This document shows positions 26,885 to 35,685 of a stretch of 64,000 bases of DNA, piece by piece. The stretch lies in assembly GCF_900625105.1 (NCBI RefSeq), contig NZ_UYYD01000001.1, positions 434,001-498,000 on the forward strand, read 5' to 3'. Both the position numbers and the translations under genes were made by a program. The notes below the pieces were generated by a model. The model worked only from the letters and a program-made list of their open reading frames with translations, was not told the origin of the DNA and ran no database searches. Numbering within the stretch: the first letter of the stretch is position 1; each line of letters opens with the position of its first letter. This DNA comes from Agathobaculum sp. Marseille-P7918. GTDB taxonomy: Bacteria > Bacillota > Clostridia > Oscillospirales > Butyricicoccaceae.

Positions 26885-28210
26885 TTAGTTCTTGTCCCCG
26901 CGCTCACGGATCACCATGCGCACCGGTGTACCGGTCAGGCCGAACACCTCGCGGATCTGGTTTTCCAGATAGCGCTGATAGGAAAAATGGAACAGCCGCG
27001 CGTCGTTGCAGAAGCAGACAAATGTCGGCGGGCAGGTGGACGCCTGCGTCATATAGAAGATGCGCAGGCGGCGGCCCTTGTCGGTCGGCGGCTGTACGCG
27101 CGCCGTCGCCTCGGCCAGAATGGAGTTGAGGCGGCCGGTCGGGATGCGCATGTGATTCTGCTCATATACCTCGTGGATCAGGCCGAACAGCTTATCCACA
27201 CGCTGGCCGGTCTGCGCCGAGATGAACAGCACGGGCGCATACGGCATATAAGCCAAGCCCTCGCGCACGCGCAGCGTGTACTCCTTCATGGTGGAGCCGT
27301 CCTTTTCGACCAGATCCCACTTGTTGACCACAATGATGCACGCTTTGCCCGCGTTATGCGCTTCGCCCGCGACCTTGGTGTCCTGTTCGGTCACGCCCTC
27401 GGTCGCGTCGATCATAATGACGCACACATCCGCGCGCTCGACCGCGAGCAGCGAACGCATGACCGAGTATTTCTCGATCTTTTCATCCACCTTGCTCTTC
27501 TTGCGGATGCCCGCGGTGTCGATAAAGGTGAATTTGCCGTGTTCGTTGTCCACATTGGCGTCCACGCTGTCGCGCGTCGTACCCGCGACGTTGGAGACAA
27601 TCACGCGCTCCTCGCCCAGCACGCGGTTGAGCAGGCTGGACTTGCCGACATTCGGCTTGCCGATGAGCGCGACACGGATGCGTTCCTCGTCCTCTTCGTT
27701 TTCGTCCGCGGGCGGAAAATGCTCATACGCGGCGTCCAGCAGCTCGCCCATGCCGTAGCCATGCAGGGCGGAAATGCCGTACGGCTCGCCCAAGCCCAGA
27801 TTATAGAATTCGTAAAACTCGGGTTCGGGCTGGCCGGGCTTGTCGCACTTGTTGACCGCCAGCACAATCGGCTTGCCCGAGCGCAGCAGCATGGCCGCCA
27901 CGTCCTGGTCGGCGGCGGTGATGCCGGTGCGCAGGTCGGTGATGAAAATGATCACGTCCGCGTGCGAGATCGCGGTCTCTGCCTGATAGCGCATGAACTG
28001 CAAAATCTCATTGTCATTGTTCGGCTCGATGCCGCCGGTGTCGATGATGGTAAAATCCCGGCCGCGCCAGTCGCTTTCCGCGTACAGACGGTCGCGCGTG
28101 ACGCCGGGCGTATCCTCAACGATCGACAGGCGCTTGCCCGCCAGTCGGTTGAACAGCTGGCTTTTGCCGACATTCGGCCGGCCCACGATCGCTACGATCG
28201 GTTTTGGCAT
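26885..28210 (-). CDS. der: ribosome biogenesis GTPase Der (EngA)
   Basis: A 441-residue protein with two tandem GTPase domains and a C-terminal KH-like domain, needed for 50S assembly. First G domain: GRPNVGKSQLFN, DTPGVTRD, DTGGI, NKCD. Second: GKPNVGKSSLLNRV, NVAGTTRD, DTAGI, NKWD. The C-terminus ends in GTPVRMVIRERGDKN, as in family members. It lies between DUF512 and plsY, a conserved Firmicute order. Confidence 0.97.
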   Translation of the reverse strand: MPKPIVAIVGRPNVGKSQLFNRLAGKRLSIVEDTPGVTRDRLYAESDWRGRDFTIIDTGGIEPNNDNEILQFMRYQAETAISHADVIIFITDLRTGITAADQDVAAMLLRSGKPIVLAVNKCDKPGQPEPEFYEFYNLGLGEPYGISALHGYGMGELLDAAYEHFPPADENEEDEERIRVALIGKPNVGKSSLLNRVLGEERVIVSNVAGTTRDSVDANVDNEHGKFTFIDTAGIRKKSKVDEKIEKYSVMRSLLAVERADVCVIMIDATEGVTEQDTKVAGEAHNAGKACIIVVNKWDLVEKDGSTMKEYTLRVREGLAYMPYAPVLFISAQTGQRVDKLFGLIHEVYEQNHMRIPTGRLNSILAEATARVQPPTDKGRRLRIFYMTQASTCPPTFVCFCNDARLFHFSYQRYLENQIREVFGLTGTPVRMVIRERGDKN

Positions 28211-28240
28211 ATGGTTTCCCTCCTTATTGATCCGGGGGTT

Positions 28241-29545
28241 TCAGTCTTCAAAGATTTTGGCGAGCAGGTCCGCGCCGTCGATCTCGACCGGCACGACCGG
28301 CACGCCGATCGCTTCCGCGACCTGCTGCGGGGTGTAATCGTCCAGAAATACATCGCCGCCATCGCGCAGCATGTTGGCAGAGATCAGCACACGCTCGCCC
28401 AGCGCGCGGCCTTTCAGCTGCGCGACCAGATCCTGCCCGGTGATCAAACCCGCGACAGACACGCGCGACCCGAAAAAGTCGTTGCGGATTTCCACCACTT
28501 TTCCATTCAGATTATCGCATTTTGCGGCCGCTTCGTCAAGTAAAACCGCCATCGACGGCGCAGCCGCCGTACCGGTCGCGATCGTAAAGGGACGCGCCGT
28601 GCGGCCTTCGTAATCGGGCAGCGCCAGACGGAACTCCTCCATAAACAGCGGCAGCATGCCGATGCCGTTTTCAAACTGGGTGAAATCCTCATAGTATTCG
28701 GTGTCCGGCAGCGGGCGCTCGGCCTTGAGATACAGCTCGTCGCCGCACCAGACCAGCCGCGTGCCGATTTCGCGCAGGCACTCGTCCGCGAACGGCTCGA
28801 CGATATCGAGAATGCCCTCCGCCGCCGCTTTGTCGGTCGGCTCGAGCGGATACAATCCCTCACGATGGCGCGTCATGCCGAACGGCACGACCGAAATCGT
28901 GTTGACCGCGGGATACAGCGCCTTGAGGTCGCGCAGCGAGCGGCGAAGCTCTTCCCCGTCGTTCAACCCCTTACACACAACCAGCTGGCAGTTCATCTGG
29001 ATGCCGCCCTCGGCAAAACGATCCATAATTTTGAGTGCTTCGCCCGCGCGCGGATTGCGCAGCATCTTGACGCGCAGCTCTGGATTGGTCGTCTGCACCG
29101 AGATATTGACCGGCGAAATATGCATGCGCAGGATGCGGTCCACATCCGCCTCGGACAGGTTGGTCATCGAGATATAGTTGCCCATCAGGAAGGACATGCG
29201 CGCATCGTCATCCTTGACGTAGAGCGTTTTGCGCATGCCGCGCGGCAGCTGATCGATAAAGCAGAACACGCACTTATTCGAGCACTGCTTCATGCCGTCC
29301 ATCAGGTAATGCTCAAAATTCAGCCCCAGCGGCTCGCCCTCGCGTTTGTGCACACGCACCTCGCGCAGCGTTTTGCCGTCTGCCTCCAGCACCTGCAAAC
29401 GGAGCGCAGCGTCATAACTGTAAAATTTGTAATCCAGCACATCGCGGATCGCGGTGCCGTCGATCTGCACCAGAGTCTCCCCTGCCTGAAGTCCCGCGCG
29501 CTCGGCCGGGCTGCCCGCGTCCACACTGACGATTTTCGACGCCAT
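28241..29545 (-). CDS. DUF512 protein: PDZ plus radical-SAM-like Fe-S domain
   Basis: A 434-residue protein of the clostridial DUF512 family. Residues 1-60 form a PDZ-like domain (SVDAGSPAERAGLQAGETLVQIDG). A cysteine motif CSNKCVFCFIDQLP (C-x3-C-x2-C) and the following barrel-like region resemble radical SAM enzymes, and the C-terminal DUF512 part reads FENGIGMLPLFMEEF. No reaction is established to my knowledge. The ATG at 29545 follows AAAGGAGGG. The constant link to der suggests a ribosome- or RNA-related role; this is inference. Confidence 0.88.
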   Translation of the reverse strand: MASKIVSVDAGSPAERAGLQAGETLVQIDGTAIRDVLDYKFYSYDAALRLQVLEADGKTLREVRVHKREGEPLGLNFEHYLMDGMKQCSNKCVFCFIDQLPRGMRKTLYVKDDDARMSFLMGNYISMTNLSEADVDRILRMHISPVNISVQTTNPELRVKMLRNPRAGEALKIMDRFAEGGIQMNCQLVVCKGLNDGEELRRSLRDLKALYPAVNTISVVPFGMTRHREGLYPLEPTDKAAAEGILDIVEPFADECLREIGTRLVWCGDELYLKAERPLPDTEYYEDFTQFENGIGMLPLFMEEFRLALPDYEGRTARPFTIATGTAAAPSMAVLLDEAAAKCDNLNGKVVEIRNDFFGSRVSVAGLITGQDLVAQLKGRALGERVLISANMLRDGGDVFLDDYTPQQVAEAIGVPVVPVEIDGADLLAKIFED

Positions 29546-29641
29546 ACAGCGCCCTCCTTTCGGTCTGTTCCTCACTTTCCGCGCTCTGCGCGGCATATTT
29601 TCCTCGTTTGGCGCACGCCGCGGCCAAACAGGATGAGAAGC

Positions 29642-29680
29642 AAAAAAAATGGAGAAGTCGTTGCCGCCTTCTCCATTTTC
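29642..29680 (-). terminator. intrinsic terminator after rpmF
   Basis: Minus strand AAAATGGAGAAG / CTTCTCCATTTT with a ten-base loop and a run of eight T. Confidence 0.88.
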
Positions 29681-29695
29681 TGTTCTGTTTTCGCC

Positions 29696-29881
29696 TTACG
29701 CTTCCTTAACGGCGACAACCTCACGGCCGTTGTAATAACCGCAAGCCTTGCACATTCTGTGAGCCAGCTTCATCTCGCCGCAGTGCGGGCACTTGGTCAT
29801 GCCGGGCAGAGAGAGCTTCCAATGAGAGTTACGACGCTTGTCACGACGGGCCTTCGATACCTTTCTCTTCGGTACTGCCAT
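29696..29881 (-). CDS. rpmF: 50S ribosomal protein L32, zinc-binding form
   Basis: A 61-residue ribosomal protein starting [23 protein letters not shown]-type. Two Cys pairs (CPHC and CKAC) form the zinc ribbon, so it is the zinc-containing paralogue. AGGAGG precedes the ATG. It follows yceD, the usual partner. Confidence 0.97.
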   Translation of the reverse strand: MAVPKRKVSKARRDKRRNSHWKLSLPGMTKCPHCGEMKLAHRMCKACGYYNGREVVAVKEA

Positions 29882-29929
29882 GGTGGATACACCTCCTACT
29901 CTATCTTCTTTATTTTTTATTTACGAACT

Positions 29930-30445
29930 TCAGTTGCGCTCGTCCTTATCGGAATCGAGCAGGGCGCGCAGCGCGGCAAAACGCGGATCGATCTGTTTGC
30001 TTTCGCAATCGCAATCGACCTCGTTGCGGTCGGCGCCGCAATGCGGACACAGCCCCTTGCAATCCTCTCGGCAGAGATAAGTCATCTCCACTTGCAGGAT
30101 CAGCGCAGGCACCATCACATCCGCCGGGTCCACGCTGTCACCGGTCAGCACGAAAAGATCATCCTCTTCCTCCGCATCCGGGTCGTCCGTGAGGACGGTA
30201 TCGACCTCGGCACGAAGCGGAATATCCAGAGGCTTGAGACAGCGCGCACAGGCGGTGGAGTAGATCGTTTCGATCGTTCCCGTAAGCCGCAGTACGCCGC
30301 TTTCACCGGAAACCTCGCCGCTGATCTGAACCGGACTTTGAAACGGCTTGGCGCCGTACAGAGTCTCTTCCCGCAGGTCGATCGTTTCGGAAAACGGAAT
30401 CGACGCATGCTGGGATGCGGTCAGTTTTTTCAAATCAATCTTCAT
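29930..30445 (-). CDS. YceD/DUF177 family protein
   Basis: A 171-residue protein of the DUF177 family, which accompanies rpmF and is linked to 23S rRNA processing in bacteria and plastids. It shows the conserved YSTACARCLKPLDIPLRAEVD region and a second Cys cluster (CREDCKGLCPHCG, then CDCES), suggesting metal binding. It is co-transcribed with rpmF from a consensus promoter just upstream. Confidence 0.9.
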   Translation of the reverse strand: MKIDLKKLTASQHASIPFSETIDLREETLYGAKPFQSPVQISGEVSGESGVLRLTGTIETIYSTACARCLKPLDIPLRAEVDTVLTDDPDAEEEDDLFVLTGDSVDPADVMVPALILQVEMTYLCREDCKGLCPHCGADRNEVDCDCESKQIDPRFAALRALLDSDKDERN

Positions 30446-30469
30446 GTCAACCTCACATGGTACTAAGAT

Positions 30470-30499
30470 AGTATACTACACCCAATCCCGCTTTGTCAA
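30470..30499 (-). promoter_or_regulatory. sigma-A promoter of yceD-rpmF
   Basis: Minus strand TTGACA (30494-30499), 18 bases, TATACT (30470-30475), about 25 bases from the yceD start. Confidence 0.75.
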
Positions 30500-30617
30500 C
30501 CAAAAAATACGGCAAAAAGACGCATTTTTCTGTCCGGCGCGGGCACTTCCCTTTTCCGGTAAAATGCGGTATACTGAATGCGCTACCTCATTCCATTTCA
30601 GAAAAGGATATTGTATC

Positions 30618-31589
30618 TTGAGAGAATATTATATCACAAAAAACGACAGCGGGCAACGGCTGAACAAATTTCTCGAAAAAGCGGTGCCGCTGCTGTCCGG
30701 CGGCATGATGCACAAGTACCTGCGCCTCAAGCGCATCAAGGTCAACGGCAAGCGCACGGAAGCCGCCTACCGTCTGTGCGAGGGTGACGCCGTGCAGCTG
30801 TATCTGAACGACGAATACTTCGACGCCCCGCGCGAGGAGGAAGCTTTCCGCCGCATCACCCGGCCGCAGGTGAGCATCGTCTATGAGGACGAAAACATCC
30901 TGCTGGCCGACAAAGCGCCCGGCATGGTCGTCCACGCGGACGAGCACGGCGACCAGAACACCCTGATCGCGCATATCCAGGCCTATCTGTTCCAGTCCGG
31001 CGCGTGGAACCCGGAGGACGCGGCTTCGTTTGCGCCCGCGCTGTGCAACCGCATCGACCGCAACACAGGCGGCATCGTCATCTGCGCGAAAACCGCCGAG
31101 GCGCTGCGCATCCTCAACGACCGCATCAAGGACCGCGAGCTGGAAAAGCGCTATCTGTGCGTGGTGCATGGCAAACCGCAGCCGCCCGCGGGTCTGATCG
31201 AGAACTTCCTGCGGCGCGACGAAAAACGCAAGCAGGTCACGCTGCACAAGACGCGCGTTCCCGGCGCAAAAACCGCCAAAACCCGTTACCGCACGCTGGC
31301 GACCCACGGCAAGCTGTCGCTGGTCGAGTGCGAACTGCTGACCGGCCGCACGCACCAGATCCGCGCGCACATGGCGTCCATCGGCTGCCCGCTGTTGGGC
31401 GACGGCAAATACGGCACCAACGAGCGCAACCGTCCGTACGGCGAAACCGGCCAGCTGCTGTACGCGTATTCGCTGACCTTCCGCTTTGCGGAGGACGCCG
31501 GCGCCCTTTCCTATCTGAACGGCCGTACCTTCCGCGTGGGACGCATCCCCTTTGTGGAAAAGTATTTCCCCGATTTCGTGATCTCATAA
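30618..31589 (+). CDS. RluA family RNA pseudouridine synthase
   Basis: A 323-residue enzyme that isomerises uridine in rRNA or tRNA. An N-terminal S4 RNA-binding domain (SGQRLNKFLEKAVPLLSGGMMHKYLRLKRIKVNG) is followed by the catalytic domain with the Asp in NRIDRNTGGI and the GRTHQIRAHMASIGCPLLGDGKYG motif. The start is TTG at 30618, in frame with the S4 domain, with AAGGA upstream. Target sites cannot be read; RluC or RluD-type is likely. It is monocistronic. Confidence 0.92.
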   Translation: MREYYITKNDSGQRLNKFLEKAVPLLSGGMMHKYLRLKRIKVNGKRTEAAYRLCEGDAVQLYLNDEYFDAPREEEAFRRITRPQVSIVYEDENILLADKAPGMVVHADEHGDQNTLIAHIQAYLFQSGAWNPEDAASFAPALCNRIDRNTGGIVICAKTAEALRILNDRIKDRELEKRYLCVVHGKPQPPAGLIENFLRRDEKRKQVTLHKTRVPGAKTAKTRYRTLATHGKLSLVECELLTGRTHQIRAHMASIGCPLLGDGKYGTNERNRPYGETGQLLYAYSLTFRFAEDAGALSYLNGRTFRVGRIPFVEKYFPDFVIS

Positions 31590-31601
31590 ACAACAGCCAA
31601 A

Positions 31602-31629
31602 AGAGCCGCAGGCATTGCCTGCGGCTCTT
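31602..31629. terminator. bidirectional intrinsic terminator
   Basis: AAAGAGCCGCAGG / CCTGCGGCTCTTT stem with a CATTG loop between convergent rluA-like and deacetylase genes. Confidence 0.85.
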
Positions 31630-31637
31630 TGTTGGTA

Positions 31638-33455
31638 TCAGGTAAATTCGGTCGGTTTGTATGTGCCGTCCTCGATCTGCTGGGCGACCTTTTCGGTCAG
31701 TCCGTTATAGACCACGCCCGGCTCGAGCGTGATGCCCTTGATCGCCGCCAGCTCGGAAACCGTGACAAACGCATAGGTCTTGTCGGTCTTCTTTTGCAGG
31801 TCGTCAATCGCGGAAAGCGCGCCTTCCACCGAGGTCGGATACAGATCGTGCATCAGCACAACCGAACCATCCGACGCACTCATAATTGCGTCATGGACAC
31901 TCTGCTTGTTGCGGTTTTTCCAGTCCTGCGTATCCACGCTCCAGTTGATGATCGGCAGGCCGAGTTCCTTGGCAACCGCCTTGACATCACTGTTGACACC
32001 GCCGCCTACCGGACGGAGCACGGTCGGCGCCTGTCCCGCCTTTTCCTGAATGGTGCTCGTGGCGGAGGTGATCTCCTGCCGGATGCCATCCTTGCTCAGG
32101 CCGGTCAGATGCTGCATCGGATGCGTCATCGTATGGTTGCCCAGTTCATGTCCTTCGGACACGAGCCGCGGCAGCGTGCTGCTGAACATATTGACGCGGT
32201 TGCCGACCATAAAGAAGGTCGCGTGCGCACCGCGTTCCTTGAGGCCGTCCAGCAGATATGCTGTCAAGCCGTTGGGATATCCGTCGATCGCGCCGGTCGG
32301 GCCGTCGTCAAATGTCAGCGCAATGTAGACATCCGCATCCGGGATATCCCCGCCGACCGCCTGCGTCAGGCCGTTGGTCTGACCGGACAGATAGGCCTTC
32401 TGGCTGTCAAAGCCGTCCAGCGACGTAACGGCAAAGACAAAGGAGCCGTCATCCAGAGCGGTGTAGGTCTTATTCAGCAAGGCTGCAAACAGCGGGGCGG
32501 ATACATAAAACCGCCCAGAATCGGAATCGGTATAAGCACTGATGTCGTCGCCTCGCACCCGTTTTCCGTCCACCTTGGTCTTGCCGTTATCCCGCACCGT
32601 GGACTCGAGGCCGTTGAACGAAACCGTCCATTCATTATCCCCGTCAAAGGTTGCGGTACCTCCCAGCGCGTTCATCGCCGCGTCGAGCGGCACATATTGT
32701 ACTCCGTCCTGCTCCACCACGGGCAGACCGCGATGCGAGCCGTCTTCCTTCATCTGCAGGACGTCGCCCTGATATTGCAGCTTGTCCGAACCCGTGCGCA
32801 TCAGCACACTGTCAGATGCGAGCTGCTGCTCGGAAGGACCAAGCTCGGCGAGCGCTTCGTCCGCGATCTTGCCCAGACGCTCATCGTCCAATTCCTTTTT
32901 GGACTGCGAAACCACGACCAGATCGCCCATATTCGCGTCCAGTTCGCCCACCTGCCAGGAAAATGCCTGACAGATATCGCGCACCGGTACATAAGTCGTC
33001 CCATCCTTGATCACCGGCGCCGCCGAAATGGTTCTCGACTCGTCATTGAACTGAATGGTTTTGCTGTCCACCTGCGCGCGCAGCGTATCCTTACGCGCCG
33101 TGATCACAGCGGTTTTGCTGCTGTCCTCCCAGGACAGTTCCAGCCCCAGATTATCACAAAGAGATTGTGCCGATACAAAAACATTCCCATTGGTATCGCG
33201 ATACGGAGCCGCGCCGCTCAAATCGACCGTCCGGCCATCCGAGAATGCACGGGTGTTGTCAATCTGGTACACCAGCTGATTCCGATCCCCACCAAAAATC
33301 GCGCTGGAAATGCCCTTGACAACGTGAAATGCTACCGGTACCGCAATGATCACCACCAGAATCAGGGCGACCAGCACCCCATAATGGCTGTTGCGACGAC
33401 GGTGACGGTACCGATGGCGCCGGTATGTCGACCGGTACGCCGATTGATATGTCAT
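31638..33455 (-). CDS. membrane-anchored polysaccharide deacetylase with stalk domains
   Basis: A 605-residue protein. An Arg/His/Tyr-rich cytoplasmic tail (residues 1-24) precedes one membrane helix (VLVALILVVIIAVPVAFHV). Two copper-amine-oxidase-N-like beta domains follow (FVSAQSLCDNLGL... and YVPVRDICQAFSW..., plus a third similar stretch YVPLDAAMNALGG). The C-terminal NodB domain has motif 1 TFDDGP, motif 2 HTMTHP, motif 3 RPVGGG (usually RPPYG), motif 4 DTQDW and motif 5 LMHD. It probably deacetylates peptidoglycan or another wall polymer outside the cell. An extended -10 (ATGCTATAAT, 33511-33520) lies upstream. Confidence 0.9.
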   Translation of the reverse strand: MTYQSAYRSTYRRHRYRHRRRNSHYGVLVALILVVIIAVPVAFHVVKGISSAIFGGDRNQLVYQIDNTRAFSDGRTVDLSGAAPYRDTNGNVFVSAQSLCDNLGLELSWEDSSKTAVITARKDTLRAQVDSKTIQFNDESRTISAAPVIKDGTTYVPVRDICQAFSWQVGELDANMGDLVVVSQSKKELDDERLGKIADEALAELGPSEQQLASDSVLMRTGSDKLQYQGDVLQMKEDGSHRGLPVVEQDGVQYVPLDAAMNALGGTATFDGDNEWTVSFNGLESTVRDNGKTKVDGKRVRGDDISAYTDSDSGRFYVSAPLFAALLNKTYTALDDGSFVFAVTSLDGFDSQKAYLSGQTNGLTQAVGGDIPDADVYIALTFDDGPTGAIDGYPNGLTAYLLDGLKERGAHATFFMVGNRVNMFSSTLPRLVSEGHELGNHTMTHPMQHLTGLSKDGIRQEITSATSTIQEKAGQAPTVLRPVGGGVNSDVKAVAKELGLPIINWSVDTQDWKNRNKQSVHDAIMSASDGSVVLMHDLYPTSVEGALSAIDDLQKKTDKTYAFVTVSELAAIKGITLEPGVVYNGLTEKVAQQIEDGTYKPTEFT

Positions 33456-33510
33456 TTTCCATTCATTCCTTCCTACCTGTTTATTGATTGTATTGGTTCT
33501 CTATTGGTTT

Positions 33511-33540
33511 ATTATAGCATTAAATCCTAGATACAAAAGT
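33511..33540 (-). promoter_or_regulatory. candidate promoter of the deacetylase gene
   Basis: Minus strand TATAAT (33511-33516) with an upstream TG (extended -10); the -35 region is poor (TTTTGT). Confidence 0.5.
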
Positions 33541-33559
33541 TACAGTACCGTTAATTTTC

Positions 33560-34459
33560 TTACCGTTGTTCCAATTCTTTTCCAGCGGCGTTCATCGCGT
33601 CGGAAAGCATCTGAACACCGACGCCCAGCAGATGCGGTCCCACATACGCACCCAGCGTGCAGTCGATCTCGCCCTCCATCAAATGCAGATGATCCGGCAG
33701 GCTTTTCTGCGCCATTTCCCGGATTTCTTTGAGCTCGGCCAGCGAATCCCCGTGCGCCACTGCCAGATTGAACGGCACGCCGCGCGGCACCAACGCCGTC
33801 GCCAGCTGCACCATTTTCTGCATGGCGGCCTTCCGTCCGCGGATTTTGGCTACATTGATCAGTTCTCCCTCCGGCGTAAAGGAAATGATCGGCTTGATCT
33901 GCAAAAGCGTTCCCGCCACGGCTGCGATCTTGCCGATGCGTCCGCCCTTCTGTAAATATTCCAGCGTGTCCACACAGAAAAACACATGGGTATCCCGGAT
34001 GAGCGCCGGCATTGCGCGCAGCAGCTCGGTCCACGTCCAGCCTTCCTCGATCCAGCGCGCAGCCTGAATCACCGTCATGCCGATGCCCAGCGAACCGCTC
34101 AGCGTATCGAACGACACCACTTCCAGCCCCACGGTCTGTTCGCCGATCAGGCGCACCAGATTGCGCGTGCCGCTCAGACCGCCGGACAGATTGATCGCCA
34201 GCACCTTGGTGTAACCGGCCTGTTTGATGCGTGCAAACGCCTGTTCCACCATATCGCCGCCCGGCAGCGTGGTCTTGGGGATTTCCTGCGGCAGCCGGCG
34301 GTACACCTCGGTGGGCGTAATATCCACACCGTCCGCATATTCGCCGTCCGAAAAGATCAGCTTGAGCGGCACGACATAAATATCATACCGACGCACCAGT
34401 GCCTGCGGGATGTCCGCACAGGAATCCGTCAGCAATGCAATTTTCTGTTGATTGATCAT
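33560..34459 (-). CDS. DegV family fatty-acid-binding protein
   Basis: A 299-residue DegV protein; family members bind fatty acids for the FakAB kinase. Features: N-terminal KIALLTDSCADIP, the TTLPGGDMVEQAF loop (TS/TT substrate-site), GLSGTRNLVRL, and FCVDTLEYLQKGGRIGK. The ATG at 34459 has AAAGGTG upstream and is preferred over the GTG at 34468. The gene lies 12 bases after a zinc-ribbon gene and is probably co-transcribed. No fakA is nearby. Confidence 0.93.
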   Translation of the reverse strand: MINQQKIALLTDSCADIPQALVRRYDIYVVPLKLIFSDGEYADGVDITPTEVYRRLPQEIPKTTLPGGDMVEQAFARIKQAGYTKVLAINLSGGLSGTRNLVRLIGEQTVGLEVVSFDTLSGSLGIGMTVIQAARWIEEGWTWTELLRAMPALIRDTHVFFCVDTLEYLQKGGRIGKIAAVAGTLLQIKPIISFTPEGELINVAKIRGRKAAMQKMVQLATALVPRGVPFNLAVAHGDSLAELKEIREMAQKSLPDHLHLMEGEIDCTLGAYVGPHLLGVGVQMLSDAMNAAGKELEQR

Positions 34460-34471
34460 CTCATTCACCTT

Positions 34472-34660
34472 TTACAAATCTTCGCCGGCACTCCAATTGA
34501 TCAGATGCGGCGAGGGCTTGGGTTCAGTTTGCCCCGGCGGCGCAACTTTCACACCGAAGAAATCGTACCACTGTCCGCAGGCATCGCATTGCCATGCCGT
34601 GGCTCCTGTTTCATCCATGATATAAATTTCGTTTCCACATTCACAGGTTAAAATCGTCAT
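34472..34660 (-). CDS. small zinc-ribbon protein
   Basis: A 62-residue protein with two Cys pairs, CECG at residues 6-9 and CDAC at 25-28, with Trp and Tyr around the second pair (WQCDACGQWYDFFG), forming a likely zinc ribbon. Function unknown. GGGAAACGG precedes the ATG. It lies directly upstream of degV. The 34661-34881 gap holds a candidate -10 (TATACT) and the terminator of the collagen-like gene, and no other gene. Confidence 0.75.
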   Translation of the reverse strand: MTILTCECGNEIYIMDETGATAWQCDACGQWYDFFGVKVAPPGQTEPKPSPHLINWSAGEDL

Positions 34661-34815
34661 GCCGTTTCCCTTCTTTTGTCTGCCGTTTTTTTCGGCAAAC
34701 GGATGTTTATGGAATATGTATAGTATACCATACGCATCGTTGGAAGTCGAACATATTTATCTGTTTTTCGGTAAAAGTCCATCGTTTTCAGCATTTTTAT
34801 CCAGAAAAACCAAAA

Positions 34816-34850
34816 CAAAGCCCGGCCGTCTAAGCGGCCGGGCTTTGTCG
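34816..34850 (-). terminator. intrinsic terminator after the collagen-like gene
   Basis: AAAGCCCGGCC / GGCCGGGCTTT stem; on the minus strand it is followed by TGTTTTGGTTTTTC. The gene stop is about 30 bases upstream. Confidence 0.78.
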
Positions 34851-34881
34851 GACGGGAAACCGTCGCGGCAGCTGCCAATAA

Positions 34882-35685
34882 TCAGCTGGGAATACTCCCG
34901 TTTCGGGTCACAGTTGCGGAAATATTGCTGTACAAAAAGCCGTTTGCTGTACTGACCACTTGCAGGGTCGCCGGTACAGACGAAACCGCGAACGGAATGG
35001 TAAACGACTGATTGACTACATCGTTTGCATTGGAAAAGTTATGCTGCGCTGCAGCCCCCGGCAAGCCGGTGCCATTGAGTTGGGCAACCGTACTGAGGTT
35101 GAGCGGGAAGCTGACACTTTTACCGGGCGAAAAGCTGCCGTTAAACGCAAGCGTATACACGCCCGGCTGACTGATCGTGAAATTGGGGCTGTTTGTTGTA
35201 TGGCTGACCGACGTACCATAAGACAGCGCATTGCGGTCAAACAGCAGCGGCGTTTGGCCGGTACCAGACTGCGGCGGCGTAGAATAAGCCGACAACAGCT
35301 GCACATCCGAACCCGTACCGGCCGGGCCGGTTGCACCAGTTGCTCCCGTTGCGCCGCTCGGGCCAGTGGGGCCTGTCGGGCCAGTTGAGCCGCTCGGGCC
35401 GGTAGGTCCTGTCGGGCCGGTTGCGCCGCTCGGGCCGGTGGGGCCTGTCGGGCCGGTTGCACCGCTTGGGCCAGTCGGGCCTGTCAGACCGGTTGCGCCG
35501 CTCGGGCCGGTGGGGCCTGTCAGACCGGTTGCACCGCTCGGGCCGGTGGGTCCTGTCGGACCGGTGGCACCGCTGGGACCAGTGGGTCCGGTCGGACCAG
35601 TGGGTCCGGTCGGACCGGTGGCTACATTGTTTTCTGCACAACTTGCCCCCACAGCAGTCTGCTTCTGATTACGATTCTGATGCAT
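34882..35685 (-). CDS. collagen-like protein with BclA-type C-terminal domain
   Basis: A 267-residue protein. After a polar 23-residue N-terminus with one Cys, residues 24 to about 122 are Gly-X-Y repeats built from the 12-residue unit [12 protein letters not shown]. The last 140 residues form a beta-rich domain ([51 protein letters not shown]) like the trimerising C1q/TNF-like head of Bacillus BclA. Such proteins form filaments on the exosporium or cell surface. No signal peptide is visible. The start lies inside the last 17 bases of the recombinase gene without a ribosome binding site, so expression may depend on coupling or may be altered. Confidence 0.85.
   Translation of the reverse strand: MHQNRNQKQTAVGASCAENNVATGPTGPTGPTGPTGPSGATGPTGPTGPSGATGLTGPTGPSGATGLTGPTGPSGATGPTGPTGPSGATGPTGPTGPSGSTGPTGPTGPSGATGATGATGPAGTGSDVQLLSAYSTPPQSGTGQTPLLFDRNALSYGTSVSHTTNSPNFTISQPGVYTLAFNGSFSPGKSVSFPLNLSTVAQLNGTGLPGAAAQHNFSNANDVVNQSFTIPFAVSSVPATLQVVSTANGFLYSNISATVTRNGSIPS
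35320..35616 (-). repeat. 36-bp tandem repeats encoding Gly-X-Y
   Basis: About eight degenerate 36-base units encoding [12 protein letters not shown]. Units share long identical stretches with the second collagen-like locus at 63785-64000. Confidence 0.9.

Noticed and set aside
35320-35616. Regularly spaced 36-base repeats resembling a CRISPR array
   Set aside because: The units are contiguous without unique spacers, translate to Gly-X-Y, and no cas genes are nearby.
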